This document shows, one piece after another, positions 1-14,394 of a stretch of DNA of 64,000 bases. Under the pieces are notes generated by a model that ran no database searches, was not told where the DNA came from, and worked only from the letters and a program-made list of their open reading frames with translations. This DNA is from Pseudopithomyces maydicus (lineage: Eukaryota; Ascomycota; Dothideomycetes; Pleosporales; Didymosphaeriaceae). A program made the position numbers and the translations under genes. The stretch is taken from the NCBI GenBank assembly GCA_026873275.1, contig JANTUC010000012.1, forward strand, positions 144,001-208,000, written 5' to 3'. Every line of letters starts with the position of its first letter. The first letter of the stretch is position 1.

Positions 1-360
1 CTCAATGCCACTTACGGTCGCTTGGAAGTGCTACGGGTCCTCAAAGGTCTTGTCGATCTGGCACGACCGATTGCTAAACGCACCAAACCCGGCGCCAACG
101 AATTATCCGTGAACCAATGCGAACAGCTCGCTGGTTTGGTCTTTGAAAACTACAAGCTCCACAGACTATGCATTCAAGAGATTATTGATCGTCTCAAGCA
201 AACCGGCGGCATTCATATCAGGGCGCAAATATTTTCCGGTAAAACTGGAGAAGCTATAGACGAATTAATCGCGGATGATACTTTGGATTGGTACTCCAAG
301 GAGTATAGAGACTCAGCCATAGAGGCACTGAATGGGGTATTGAAGGTCCAACTGGTCTAG
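1..360 (+). CDS. C-terminal end of an unidentified protein (5' end outside window)
   Basis: Reading frame 1 is open from the first base to a TAG at 358-360, giving about 119 residues, so the gene begins to the left of the window. The first possible start in the track is a TTG and is not a credible initiator. The fragment looks helical and globular, with a patch around NELSVNQCEQLAGLVFENY and a C-terminal acidic stretch. I do not recognise a family and see no signal peptide or membrane segment. Codon-like composition and lack of stops over 119 codons support a real coding end, but an intron or a pseudogene remnant cannot be excluded. Confidence 0.45.
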   Translation, partial: LNATYGRLEVLRVLKGLVDLARPIAKRTKPGANELSVNQCEQLAGLVFENYKLHRLCIQEIIDRLKQTGGIHIRAQIFSGKTGEAIDELIADDTLDWYSKEYRDSAIEALNGVLKVQLV

Positions 361-1984
361 GAAATGCAGTCGGGCTTCCTCGACAGAAGTGCAATCGAAT
401 CCTTTCCCAGCCATTTAAAAGCAGACTGGGAGGACTTTTTCAAAAGTCCTGCTGGTGTTAAACTCTTAAACCCTCAAATGAGCAGATGAATACACAGGCA
501 ATGTAGAATAAACAAAGAGATGCTCATGATTGCTTTTGTGGAAGATTATATACATACATCCATTGGCAGGCTTGTGACATCGTGGCCCATCCCAAGTCGA
601 ACTTCATGACCTGAACCAGGAACCCGTACAAAAAAACCGCCAGCAATAAATTTAACTGTTCATGATTTTGTCTGCCAGAATGTGATTTGAATGAAGCGCG
701 TCCATTCATGGTGGTACATTGGCTAGCCTCGGATTTGTTCATCCGTGGCTAAGATAAACTTGCAGCGTTCATGCGATAGATCACAGCATTAAAGTTGATC
801 ACTACAACCACCTATCATCACCTACTCCATATCTTCACGAAACATCATGGATGAACATAAATTTGCTTTCCCTGAGGTCCTGAGGTAGGATCTAACAGAC
901 AGCCTTACGTCCGTCTTTTGGTCTTCACTAACAAATGTAAGGACATCGCACAGGAAGAATTTCACATCTGGTGGCGGAGTGTACATGCCGACCTCACGGT
1001 AGCACTCGGGGGTTTGGCGGCCACTGCACGAGATATGTTCAGGTATGTGTAGGTCCTAGTCTAATAGGAGAAAAAAATGCCTCGACCAATTTTTTGTACA
1101 ACCAAAGTTGTTGAAGATCCCTCTATCTATAGAAGGGACCGGTGAATTCTCCTAATAGCCTGATCAAGCTCCGTTAACCAGGCATTGTCGTTAAACGTCC
1201 ACATGAAGACTAGCTGACGACGAACACACCCCCGACCCACACAACGCTAGCGGATAGAGTGCGCTGATCAGGCACATTTTCCAAGATACCACCGAACACC
1301 ACATGAATGGTAACGTACTTATTATTTCCCTTGATCCTTGGCCTATCTACACATTGTTCATCCACAGTCGTATTGCAGAGCTCATGCGTACTCATCCCAC
1401 ACCTCCACGTAAACCAAACACCAAAGAATTATGACAAATCCTGCACAGCTCGGATGCGAAACCATTGGGCCAACTAGAGGTTGCCATTAAAATAGCGCCA
1501 GTAGAAGAGAGAAAACGAGAGAACAGAGAATCTCAACGAGCGCTTAGATACGGCAGATCAGATGGCGGAAATATAGCTCGAAGCCAGAAAGAGCATGCTC
1601 TCAAGAAAATAAGACGTAATAGAAAGGTGGAACATGATGTGGGTATGCAAGAAACGACCAAGCGAATAAATAGCCTCCAGAACGCCGAAGATGACCAGAG
1701 CCGCACATATTATTCATGCTTCTGAGGGGTAGTATTATGCTGTAAATAGAATCTTGCATGCAAGAGCCCACGGAACCAGCCCAGGGTCCTGTAATTAGGA
1801 TCGGATATTAAGTAGGCATCGATAAGTGGTTGATGCGCATCACGCTCGATAGAAAAATCGTGAGTCTTCAGACAGGTGTTTCGGTCAAGAACCCCAATCA
1901 AGGTATGCTGATAGATAGATCGGGTATGCTGTAGGTTGAAATCGTTTCAATCGAAAGCTGTCTCCTCGCGAATCAGCATGGGGT
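361..1984. other. Intergenic region, no supported gene
   Basis: Downstream of the partial gene and of the convergent bem3 end. It contains only short ORFs (up to 86 codons) without recognisable domains or consistent splice signals. I see no tRNA, transposon or repeat array here. Confidence 0.5.
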
Positions 1985-4900
1985 TTACGCGATATTCCTC
2001 TCGCGGCCGAGGGGGTTAGAACCATTGGAACCCTTCCGCTGGCCCATGCCCATATTCATTAACAGCATTCCGCTCTCGCGCCGTTTCTGCTTTTGTTCTC
2101 GTGCATTTCCAGGTTGCCTTGCACTGTTCAAACTGCCATAGCCCTCACCACCTTGATATTGCTGCTCGTAACCAGATGAGTCGTAGCTAGGGCGGACTGG
2201 AATGAAGCCAGTGTCGTAGCCAGCATGCTGGCTATACTGTTGTTGTTGTTGGTGTTGTTGATGTTGCGGCGGCTGGGGCGGTGGGTAGGAGGGGGCATTC
2301 CCCATGGGGAAGGAGGAGGGTGGCCGTCCATTGTACTGTTGCTGGTTTGGCGGCATCTGGGACTGAAACGAGGTCTCGTTGTATGCAGGCGTAGGGATGT
2401 CGGAGAACATCTGGTGGCGAGGCGATCGAACTTCGTCACCAAGGTAACCGGTTGTGCGAATTTCCTGAATGGGAGAATTTGCTTCATCAATAGGCACCCC
2501 GAAAATGTCTTGGAAATCTGTCAAGAAGAAAGATATCAATGGGGCTGGTATGTTCAATGTGGGAGCAAACACAATCCCAACATTTCGCACAGTCATCTTA
2601 TTGACGCCAGAATTGTCAACAATCTCAATGAGGAAAGAAGACATGTGACGAAGAAGTTCAAAGTTCACCCGCGGTAATTTGTGAACAAGAACGTTGAATG
2701 CTTGAATCTTCTTATAGCGCTCGTCCAAGTCTACAGTAGACGTCAGTAAGCGATATGCAACATGGCCGATACTACATACCTAGGACTTTGATGAAGTCTA
2801 AATGCAATTCCCGGGTCAATATTGATGCAGGAAGCTCACGAAGGAAGAGTTTGAGTAAGGATGCTACAGCGTGGATGTCGTAGTACTGGCCATCCAAAAG
2901 TTTGACGTCTCCTTCAGTGTTGAACCGCTCACGAAGGGCTCGGATAACTATATTGGAGCCACTAAGACGGAAGATGCCCTCTTCATTGATCGCGTTCTTT
3001 GCTCGTAGGTACTCCAAGCTGCGGTAAACAACAGATGGAATCGGATCACTGAGACCAATTGGCTGGGTGTAGTCCACAGCTTCCGCCAATGGTATACCAA
3101 AAACGTTGCGGTTCTGCTGTATTACTCGATCGGGGGCGCGCTGCTGGTTCGTGGATGGATCAGGTAAAGGATCTGGACCACGAGGTCTCGAACCAAACCC
3201 GAAAATACTGCGTTTCTTATCCTTGATAGTCGTTGGAGCAGCGGCAGGTTTGTTGCCCCAGTTCTCGAGATTTTGAATCGGTGCACCGTTGGTCGGGCCA
3301 GAAATGGAAGGGTAGTTTCGAGAGCCCTCGCTGGAGAAAGATCCAGCCTTTGGCGAATGCCCATGCGACTCCTTTGCCTCCCGATGCGTGGGTCCACGCA
3401 TCGGCGCTTCGGCAGCAACGGTATCTTCGTAGTTCAGGGCTTGAACTTTAGTGGCCTTGTCCATTTCCATACTTTCCTTCCTTCTAGCCCGAGAAGCGTC
3501 TTTCCCTTGCGTCTTTGTGAGTACCGCAGGCCTGCTGTTACTTGTCGGTGCTTGACCCTCAACTGGAGAAGACTCCTCCTGCCAATCGACGTGTTGTAAC
3601 AGTGCATCTACCCAAGCGTCTCTTTCTTCGTCACTCTCTGCACAGAGCACATGACGGACAAGACTCGAAGAATCCTTGCGCTTTGGTTCCAGGATAAGAA
3701 AAGCATGCCGGTACTGGTTATCCTCTGAATCGTCCCGACGTTGGGGAGACTGGTTCGATTGCTGTTGAGATTGCTTCCCAATCTGCGCATTCAAAAGCTT
3801 AATTGTTCCAAGGTGCGCACCGCCTGCAACTTCATAGTACCTGAACTCGGGACCGTCGAGCACGAAATGCCGTGCTTTCCAACCACCAAAGTTCTTGCCT
3901 CGCTTCGTCAAGTATCCCTCTTTGATTTGCCTACCCTTGGGTGCAGGTGCAACTTGCGGGGCAACCGGTTCGGGAGCTAGGGTGTCTCCATTCTGAGCGC
4001 CAATTACATCGGTGGAGAAGAACTCGCAGACGACAAGGGCAGCCTGTTCGTTCATGTGAGTCTCCAAGATGGTATCAAAATAGTGATTCAGAGCGGTTCT
4101 CCTAGCATCAACCCTTGCAGGGGCATGTCCGCTAAACAATGCCCGATCAGGCAGCTTCCCAGCAAAATCACACAATGACTTCAATTGGGCATCCAAAGCA
4201 GGCAACGCCACAATAGTTTTCTCCATGCGCCATAATTGCTTCCCATCAGACCGCGCATAAATTGCTAGGTGAAACACGGGATCCTCTTCTTGGGGTTTAG
4301 GTGCCAGGAAGCTCATACGGGAGGGTCTGAGACGCGAAGAGGAGACTTTGACTTCGATGGATGGTAGTGCATTGGGAGGAAGTAGGAGCCCGGGATACTG
4401 ATCTGAAACCAGACCTCGAAATACATGTTCTGGATCGCTCGGTTCGGAGCCTAGCTGTGTTCCTGGCGGCTTTAGAAGATCTGACCCTAGAGATTGTTGT
4501 CTTGGTTGGTTTGCTGCTTCGGGGCGCATCGTTTGGGGCGATGTGTATGACTGAGGCGTATTTGGTGGCAACGGGACTTGCTGTCGGGAAGCCTGCGATG
4601 GTGGAGGCATTCCGCTGGCAACAGTTCTTGGAGACATGGGAGGGGAAGCCATGGTTTGTTTCGGGTTCCTCGGCAACGGCGATCCAAGGGGTCTGTCTCC
4701 TGGACGGGGACTTGTAGGTAGACCTGGGCTCATTAGTGGCGAGGAGACGATGCTTCGTTGCGCTACCATGGAGCTGTCAGAGTTGGCAGGACTGAGCAGC
4801 GCATTGAGAGAATTGGCGGGCGGGTGCCGTGGGGATATAGGAAGGCCTGCTTGGATGGGACTGAACTGGCGCGGCGACAGATTGGCGGTAGGAAGCTGTT

Positions 4901-6686
4901 CGGTTTCTTCAACAGATTCCGGCGAGGGGCCCTTTGACTTGCTCTCACTCTTCTTTTTCTTAGATTTGCTGCGGGCCTCTTCCTCTTTCATGGCCATAGC
5001 TTCTCGAACCCTGTCATCTTCCTCGCGCGTCTTGCGCCTGCCTCGTTCAACGATCGGAATTTCGTCCACTTCCAGGGTATCGTCGTAATCGGAATCATCA
5101 TGCTCCCCAGCATTTGCCTGGAGAAGATGTGCACTTGTCTTGACAGGCTTGGACAAGTTGAGCGGGCCGGCGGCGCCTTTCGCAGTGCATGCGCAGGTTT
5201 CGGGGGAGGAGCGTCGAAGCCATCCCCTCCAATTACTGGGGTTGCCTGGGTCAGGGAAAGCTGAGGCGCCTGGAGATTGTTTTCGGTGTTGGCGAGGGGC
5301 GTTTCTCGCGGAGACGGGGCGTCCTTGGGAGATTCGACAGGGTGCTCTATTATAGGAGTGCTCCCGCTCTGAGCTGTACCCAGATCAAGCGCTTTGTTGC
5401 CAAGAGCGAGCGGCTTGACGGAGTAGTCGGTGGGAGAGTTTACAACTGATGTAGGATTCGACAAGGTGTGTGCATCCGACGAGTGTGAGGGAGACTGCAC
5501 AAATTGCGAGCCGGGGAGCAGCTGGGCAGCCGACGTCTCCTGTGTTAGCGGCGAGGTTTTGTGTTCGGCGAAGCGTGGTGCTGTGCTCGGCTTGGCGACA
5601 TCCTCCAGCCTGTCGCTGAGGGCGGGTGACTGGCTCCCCTCCCGTTCGACGAGGGAATCGAAGGTGTCGGAGCGTTGCGGGGCGCCTGGGATGGGTGGCA
5701 CCTGGCTGGTGTAGTCTTTGAGTTTCTTCCGGTAGCGGTCCTTGTCCTTCAAGGCGCGCTCGAGGTCCTTCTGCAGGCCGATGATCATGGAGCGCTGCTT
5801 CTCGACCAGACGCCAGAGCTGCGAGCTGTGGCTGGAGGCGCTCTGCTTCTCTTTCCACAGAGCCAGCAGGGCGGCCTCGGGCGAGCCGGCGGCGGCGATG
5901 AGGGCGGCCATGTCGGGCGGGTTAGAGGAGGTGGTGTCCTGGGAGGGCTTCGGGCCGTGGGCCGTGTTCCCTCTCAGCGAGGGGGAGGCGCTCGACATGG
6001 AAGAGGCGGCCGAGTCTATGGAGGGGTTGCGGGCTGGTGCAGGGCGGTTCGGGCGGGCGGGCGGAGGCATGGCGACGGGCGATGCTGGAGGCGAGAGGCC
6101 AGCCGACGACGACGGGAGGCGAGCAGAGCGGGCGGGGAGCAGCTGTGCATGTGAAGACGGGGTGGGCAGGCTGGCGAGGGCGTGTCCGTGGACAGGCACG
6201 GGCGGCGGTGGTGGTGCTGGCGGTGGTGCTGGGGCGCGGTGGTGACGGTCCTCGTCCGCAATCAGAGCATCAAGCTTCTGGCGCGGCGAGCGTGGGCCGT
6301 CGTGATAGGGCGACGTGTGCAGGCGGACTGCGGACGACGGGTGCTGGGGCAGGGCACCACGCACTGCGCCGACCAAGGGGGAGCGGGAGCAGGAGGAGCA
6401 GCGCTCGGAGGGGGAGAGCAGGTGCTTGGGCGGGCTGGGGCGGCGGGCGCTGTGGTGGCCGGAGGTGCTCAGGACGCGAGTGTGGAGGAGGCGAGGGCAG
6501 GCGGTGGTTCGGGCGCGTCCAAAGGCGCTCCAACGGACCGGCAGCGCTGGGAGAGAGGACGACGGCGCGGGGGGCGTGGGCAGCAGCGTTCGCGGTGGCA
6601 GCAGCTTTTGCAGCAGCAGTCAGCGTCGCCGGCGTGGGAGAGGCTGTCTGCGCGTCCTCGGATTGCTCGCCATGTCGCGGGAGCAT
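1985..6686 (-). CDS. bem3: Rho GTPase-activating protein Bem3 (PX-PH-RhoGAP), apparent frameshifts
   Basis: Cdc42/Rho GAP acting in polarity and bud or hyphal tip growth. The domain order is that of Bem3: low-complexity Ser/Pro-rich N-terminus, short coiled coil (nt about 5790-5690), PX (about 4330-4000), PH (about 3925-3565, starting IKEGYLTKRGKNF), RhoGAP (about 3110-2490) with the arginine-finger motif GIFRLSG, and a Gln/Pro-rich tail. One intron, 2731-2779 (GTATGT...CTGTAG), splits the GAP domain. The frame breaks near 5164-5166 (a CCC run on the coding strand): upstream and downstream halves read through smoothly if one C is restored. Two more single-base breaks appear near 6470 and 6535 in the GC-rich N-terminus. 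The start at 6686 (MLPRHGEQ) is uncertain. With three restored bases the protein would be about 1,551 residues. Function confident; N-terminus not. Confidence 0.85.
2731..2779 (-). other. bem3 intron
   Basis: A 49-nt intron with a GTATGT donor and CTGTAG acceptor on the minus strand. Removing it joins FIKVL to DLDERYKKIQAFN inside the RhoGAP domain, restoring the family consensus. Confidence 0.85.
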
Positions 6687-8445
6687 GACCTTTGCTGTAA
6701 CGCTGGGCGGAGGGCCACACTAGGCGGGCAGGGATCTTCCGCTAGACTGCAACTGACACAGTCGAAGGCGTCTCGCAATGTCGGCGCACTGCTGCTGGGT
6801 GGGACCGTAGGGTGCTGGGGGAGGGCGGCGCTGGTGCTGGTGCTGGTGCTGGTGCTGGGCTGGGCTGGGTCGCACGCCAGAGGGCTTCCTTTCTTTCTGC
6901 CCTCGCTGCTGCGCGTCCGGTGGTGCTGGAGCAGCCCTCCAAGACGGCCGTCCAGCCATACAACCGCACCGCCGTTGTCCATTCCAGGCCCGGCCCCTGT
7001 CTACGTTCCTGCGTCGCCCATGGTCGTGGCTGCAAGCAATATCCAAAGCTGAAACAACCTCGACGGCGTGGGCGCCAAAGCCCGCCCTCTGTGCCCATCG
7101 CCAGCTTCGCAACCTGCCCGCCACTGCTCTCGCTGCCTGCAGCGCCTGTCAATGGCCGGCGACCCCTGCTATAGCACGCCAGGCGGTGAGGCTACCCGGT
7201 GTGTCTGATATCCATACCCGCGTCCATTGGGCTGAGGGCAGAAGCCGGCGCGAAGCTTTTCCAAGAGCCGGCCCCCGCCCTCGCATGCAGTGTGATCATC
7301 CTCACTAACGCCTCCTCGTCCATTCAAAGCCCCCGTTCCCGACGCAATCTCGACAGCTCGCTGAACCCAAGGACTGTGCGGGCCCGCGCCACGACACTTT
7401 GGGTTTGAAGACAGCCCGCCCAGGGTCCAGTCTGCCCACTGTCTCATGCGTGGAGCCTGCTTTTGGCTGCTGCACCCCCGAGAAATTGAAGCCATGCAGA
7501 GCCAAATCCACACGAGCATGCAACCAAATGCCATGTCTGTAAAGTATACACCCGCATCCAGCCGCATGCCAATATCCGCTCGAAACCCTCGACTTGGACA
7601 CGCATGTCCGTCCATACATACATACGGGCCCCCGAGCATCCGACAACATCACCCGGTAGGCATTGCTGCCGAGCCTGTCTTGACGTGGATGTCGAGTCAC
7701 GGGGAGAAGAGTCCTCCAGGGCTCCAGCTCCAGGACCCTCGCGTCACTGTCTGCAGGTACACGGCGTAGCTGCCCGATGGAGCATGGGCCCCTAGAAACG
7801 ATCCTCACTAGCAACTAACAGTCCCACGTTGGCACGTGCATGCACACTGGCCCCCCTACATAGATGATGGAGGGAGAGACATTCTACCAGCTTCGTATCA
7901 CCTCGAGCAAAGTTGCTGAGGGCCTGCGGATGTGCAAAAACGAACAGCTCATCAGCTGATAGTCTAAACAGACATATGTTACTACTACCAGTCTTATGTG
8001 ATCTCCATCTATCATGTTCTTGCCTGGGTCGAGGTTCTGCCATCGATTGCACCATGTCATACAACCGAAGCCAGTTCATATTCACGAGCACCTTCGCTTA
8101 GACCAGAGTGCCAAATCAGGTTTCTCTCTGCAATGCTGTAGTGGTCTGGCGGCAGACGAGCGCTCTTGCCGCCCAGTATGCGTAATCGGACTTCTCTTCC
8201 TACATACACCCTACCCACCGAATTAACATCCTAGTATAGGGCTGCCTTCAGAGCCCCGTGTCAACAAAGTGCATAAAGCTTGATTAAACATTGAGCCACC
8301 TGTTGAAGGCTTGGGCTGTATCGTGGGGGTTGTGACATGGCGAGACTGTTTCAAGCATCGACTGGATTGCGGGTGGACGGCCAAAGACGCTGAAATAGAT
8401 CATATATTGGTATCGTACAGTATCGTACAGAGTCACCATCATCCC
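6687..8445. other. Intergenic region between bem3 and uS13m
   Basis: The part next to bem3 is very GC-rich and holds a short GGTGCT-type hexamer run near 6830-6860. It probably carries the bem3 promoter and 5' leader. The rest (7200-8440) has only short overlapping ORFs without domains. A 10-bp direct duplication (gtatcgtaca) lies at about 8410-8430. No gene is supported. Confidence 0.45.
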
Positions 8446-8926
8446 CTACAAGCCTATCCGATCTCCACCACGATTCGTCTTGTTCAGCCGCCTTGCTGTG
8501 GCGATTTGTGTCCTTGTCCTTTGTCCGCGCACAGGCAGTCCCATCGCATGTCTTCGCCCTCGGTATGCGCCCATCTCCTTCAGTCTGAGAATGTTGTCCT
8601 GAACTTCTCGGCGCAGGTCGTTCTCGATTTTCATGTTGGATAGCTCGGCGGTGAGGTCCAGGAGGGTGCTCTGCTTAAGACTGCCGACTTGGGCCCAAGG
8701 TTGGATGTGGAAGCGCGCCATGATGCCCTGCGACACTTTGGGACCAATGCCGAAAAAGGTCTCGAGGGAGCGCTGGGCAGTTGTCAGCGGTCGCCGGCTA
8801 CACCTAGCGTTGGGGTTGTTGTACCTTCACGAGCGTCGCCTCGGTGAAATTGATGTTGGCGATGAAGGGCTATGCTGTGTCAGTACATGCCGGGAGCAAT
8901 TGGTAGAATGCCGTGTTCGGTACCAT
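8446..8926 (-). CDS. sws2: Mitochondrial small-subunit ribosomal protein uS13m
   Basis: Ribosomal protein uS13 of the mitochondrial small subunit (yeast Sws2), which sits in the head of the 30S-like particle. Model: exons 8924-8926, 8825-8869 and 8446-8772, giving 124 residues, the family's usual length. The protein has the uS13 N-terminal block (MPFIANINFTEATLVK), the helix-hairpin-helix region FFGIGPKVSQGIM, and the C-terminal RNA-binding motif GTYRGRRH-like (MGAYRGRRHAMGLPVRGQRT). The first exon is only the ATG: the donor GTACCG follows it directly and the acceptor is ATAG. It is divergent from cyclophilin B with 217 bp between start codons, so the promoter is probably shared. Confidence 0.88.
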
Positions 8927-9143
8927 GGTGTGCGCGGTGTTGCAGGTGGTGCTGTCTCTGGGTAGTGCGTATAACTGCTCCTCCAAAGTTTGACAGCGCG
9001 TTGCGAACAGGGCTACGAATTGGGACACTGCTGACTAAGGATCGGGTCGAAGCAACCGCGGATCCCACCACGTTTCAGGAAGCGGCCACCATTGCCCATA
9101 AAACCCCACGACCCCCCATTCGGACCCAGGTCAAACAGCCACC
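8927..9143. promoter_or_regulatory. Divergent promoter between uS13m and cyclophilin B
   Basis: Only 217 bp separate the two start codons, so both promoters and both 5' leaders must lie here or overlap the genes. I see no obvious TATA box. Confidence 0.5.
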
Positions 9144-10390
9144 ATGTCTTCTCTCCAACGAATTGTGCTGTCGGCACTGCTGATTCTCACCATCACCTTT
9201 GCCTTCTTTGCGCAGAGCACCGAGGCCGCCAAGGGTGAGTGCCATCAACCGTCATGAAACGGTGGAAGACGCCATTGACAGTACTTTGCAGGTCCCAAGA
9301 TCACCCACAAGGTCTACTTCGATATCGAGCATGGCGACGAGAAGCTTGGTCGCATTGTGATGGGCCTTTACGGCAAGACCGTCCCCAAGGTACGTCGAGA
9401 AGCCCCACTATCCCATCGCCTCGCTGACGATTCGACAGACGGCAGAAAACTTCCGGTAAGACATGTGGTGCGCAGTGCTGCGCTCTCGCTCACAAACATG
9501 TAGCGCCCTCGCCACTGGTGAGAAGGGTTTCGGCTACGAGGGATCGACCTTCCACCGTGTGATCAAGAGCTTCATGATCCAGGGCGGTGACTTCACCAAT
9601 GGCGACGGCACTGGTGGCAAGTCCATCTATGGCCAGAAGTTCCCCGACGAGAACTTCAAGCTCAAGCACTCCAAGAAAGGCCTTCTCAGTAAGTCGCGCA
9701 CTCGATCAGACGTGTAATCATTTGCTAACAGAAGCAGGCATGGCCAACTCTGGACAGGGTATGCAAGCTCAAAGGGTACGCAGCTTGTCTCTTGCTGACT
9801 CTTCATCCAGATACCAACGGCTCCCAATTCTTCATCACGACGGTTGTTACCTCCTGGCTCGATGGCCGCCACGTCGTCTTCGGCGAGGTTCTCGAGGGCT
9901 ACGAAGTGGTCGATGCCATCGAGAACGTTCCCAAGGGTGCAGGAGATAAGCCTGCAAAGACTGTTAAGATCGCCAAGAGTGGCGAATTGGAGGTTCCTCC
10001 CGAAGGTATTCAACTCGAGACCGATACCAAAGATGAGCTATAGACCCTCAAGATAGCTGCGGACCAGACGGAAAGGCGCTGATATTTTTCCTTTTTCAAG
10101 ATACATATGGCGAAGCGGAAGCTGCCATCGAGGGCGACAACCTCGATGTCACATCACAACACTCATTGGCAGACACGGCTGATGTCGCAGAGCCAGCAAT
10201 TAGGCTACAGGATGATGCCGAAGCCGACCCTGTCCCGGTCCCAGCAAAACAAACTAGCAGCGATGTCGATGACGGGCTTTCGTTTGGGCAAAAGTTTTTC
10301 TTCATAGGTGCTATCGTTGCGGTGTGCGCTCTCTTTCTACGTAGTGCTGAAGGGAGGTCGGCGGGATACAAGCAGAAAAGCATGGCGTAA
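9144..10390 (+). CDS. cypB: ER cyclophilin B (peptidyl-prolyl isomerase) with two possible C-termini
   Basis: Secretory-pathway peptidyl-prolyl cis-trans isomerase. A hydrophobic signal peptide ([15 protein letters not shown], cleavage near STEA) precedes a complete cyclophilin domain with [29 protein letters not shown] and [12 protein letters not shown]. Exons: 9144-9234, 9292-9389, 9439-9455, 9504-9688, 9738-9758, then 9811 onward. If exon 6 runs to the TAG at 10041-10043 the product is 214 residues ending in the ER-retrieval signal KDEL. A good intron, 10006-10100 (GTATTC donor, GCTGAT branch, pyrimidine tract, CAAG), instead removes the KDEL and joins in frame to 10101-10390, giving 298 residues with an acidic linker, a TM segment ([15 protein letters not shown]) and a basic tail. 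Both forms keep frame exactly. Which dominates is unknown. Confidence 0.92.
10006..10100 (+). other. Alternative (KDEL-coding) intron of cyclophilin B
   Basis: The 95-nt segment has donor GTATTC, branch-like GCTGAT about 20 nt before the end, a T/C tract and a CAAG acceptor. When retained it encodes the last residues ending TKDEL and the stop. When removed, GAA-G joins AT-ACA and the frame stays open for 97 more codons into a membrane anchor. Confidence 0.7.

Positions 10391-14394
<4,004 letters not shown>

Noticed and set aside
1465..1725. An 86-codon plus-strand ORF
   Set aside because: Lys/Arg-rich with no domain, no clear promoter or partner exons; expected by chance in 1.6 kb of intergenic DNA.
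6037..7052. Gly/Arg-rich plus-strand ORFs opposite bem3
   Set aside because: Low-complexity shadows of the GC-rich bem3 5' region with no domain or splice support.
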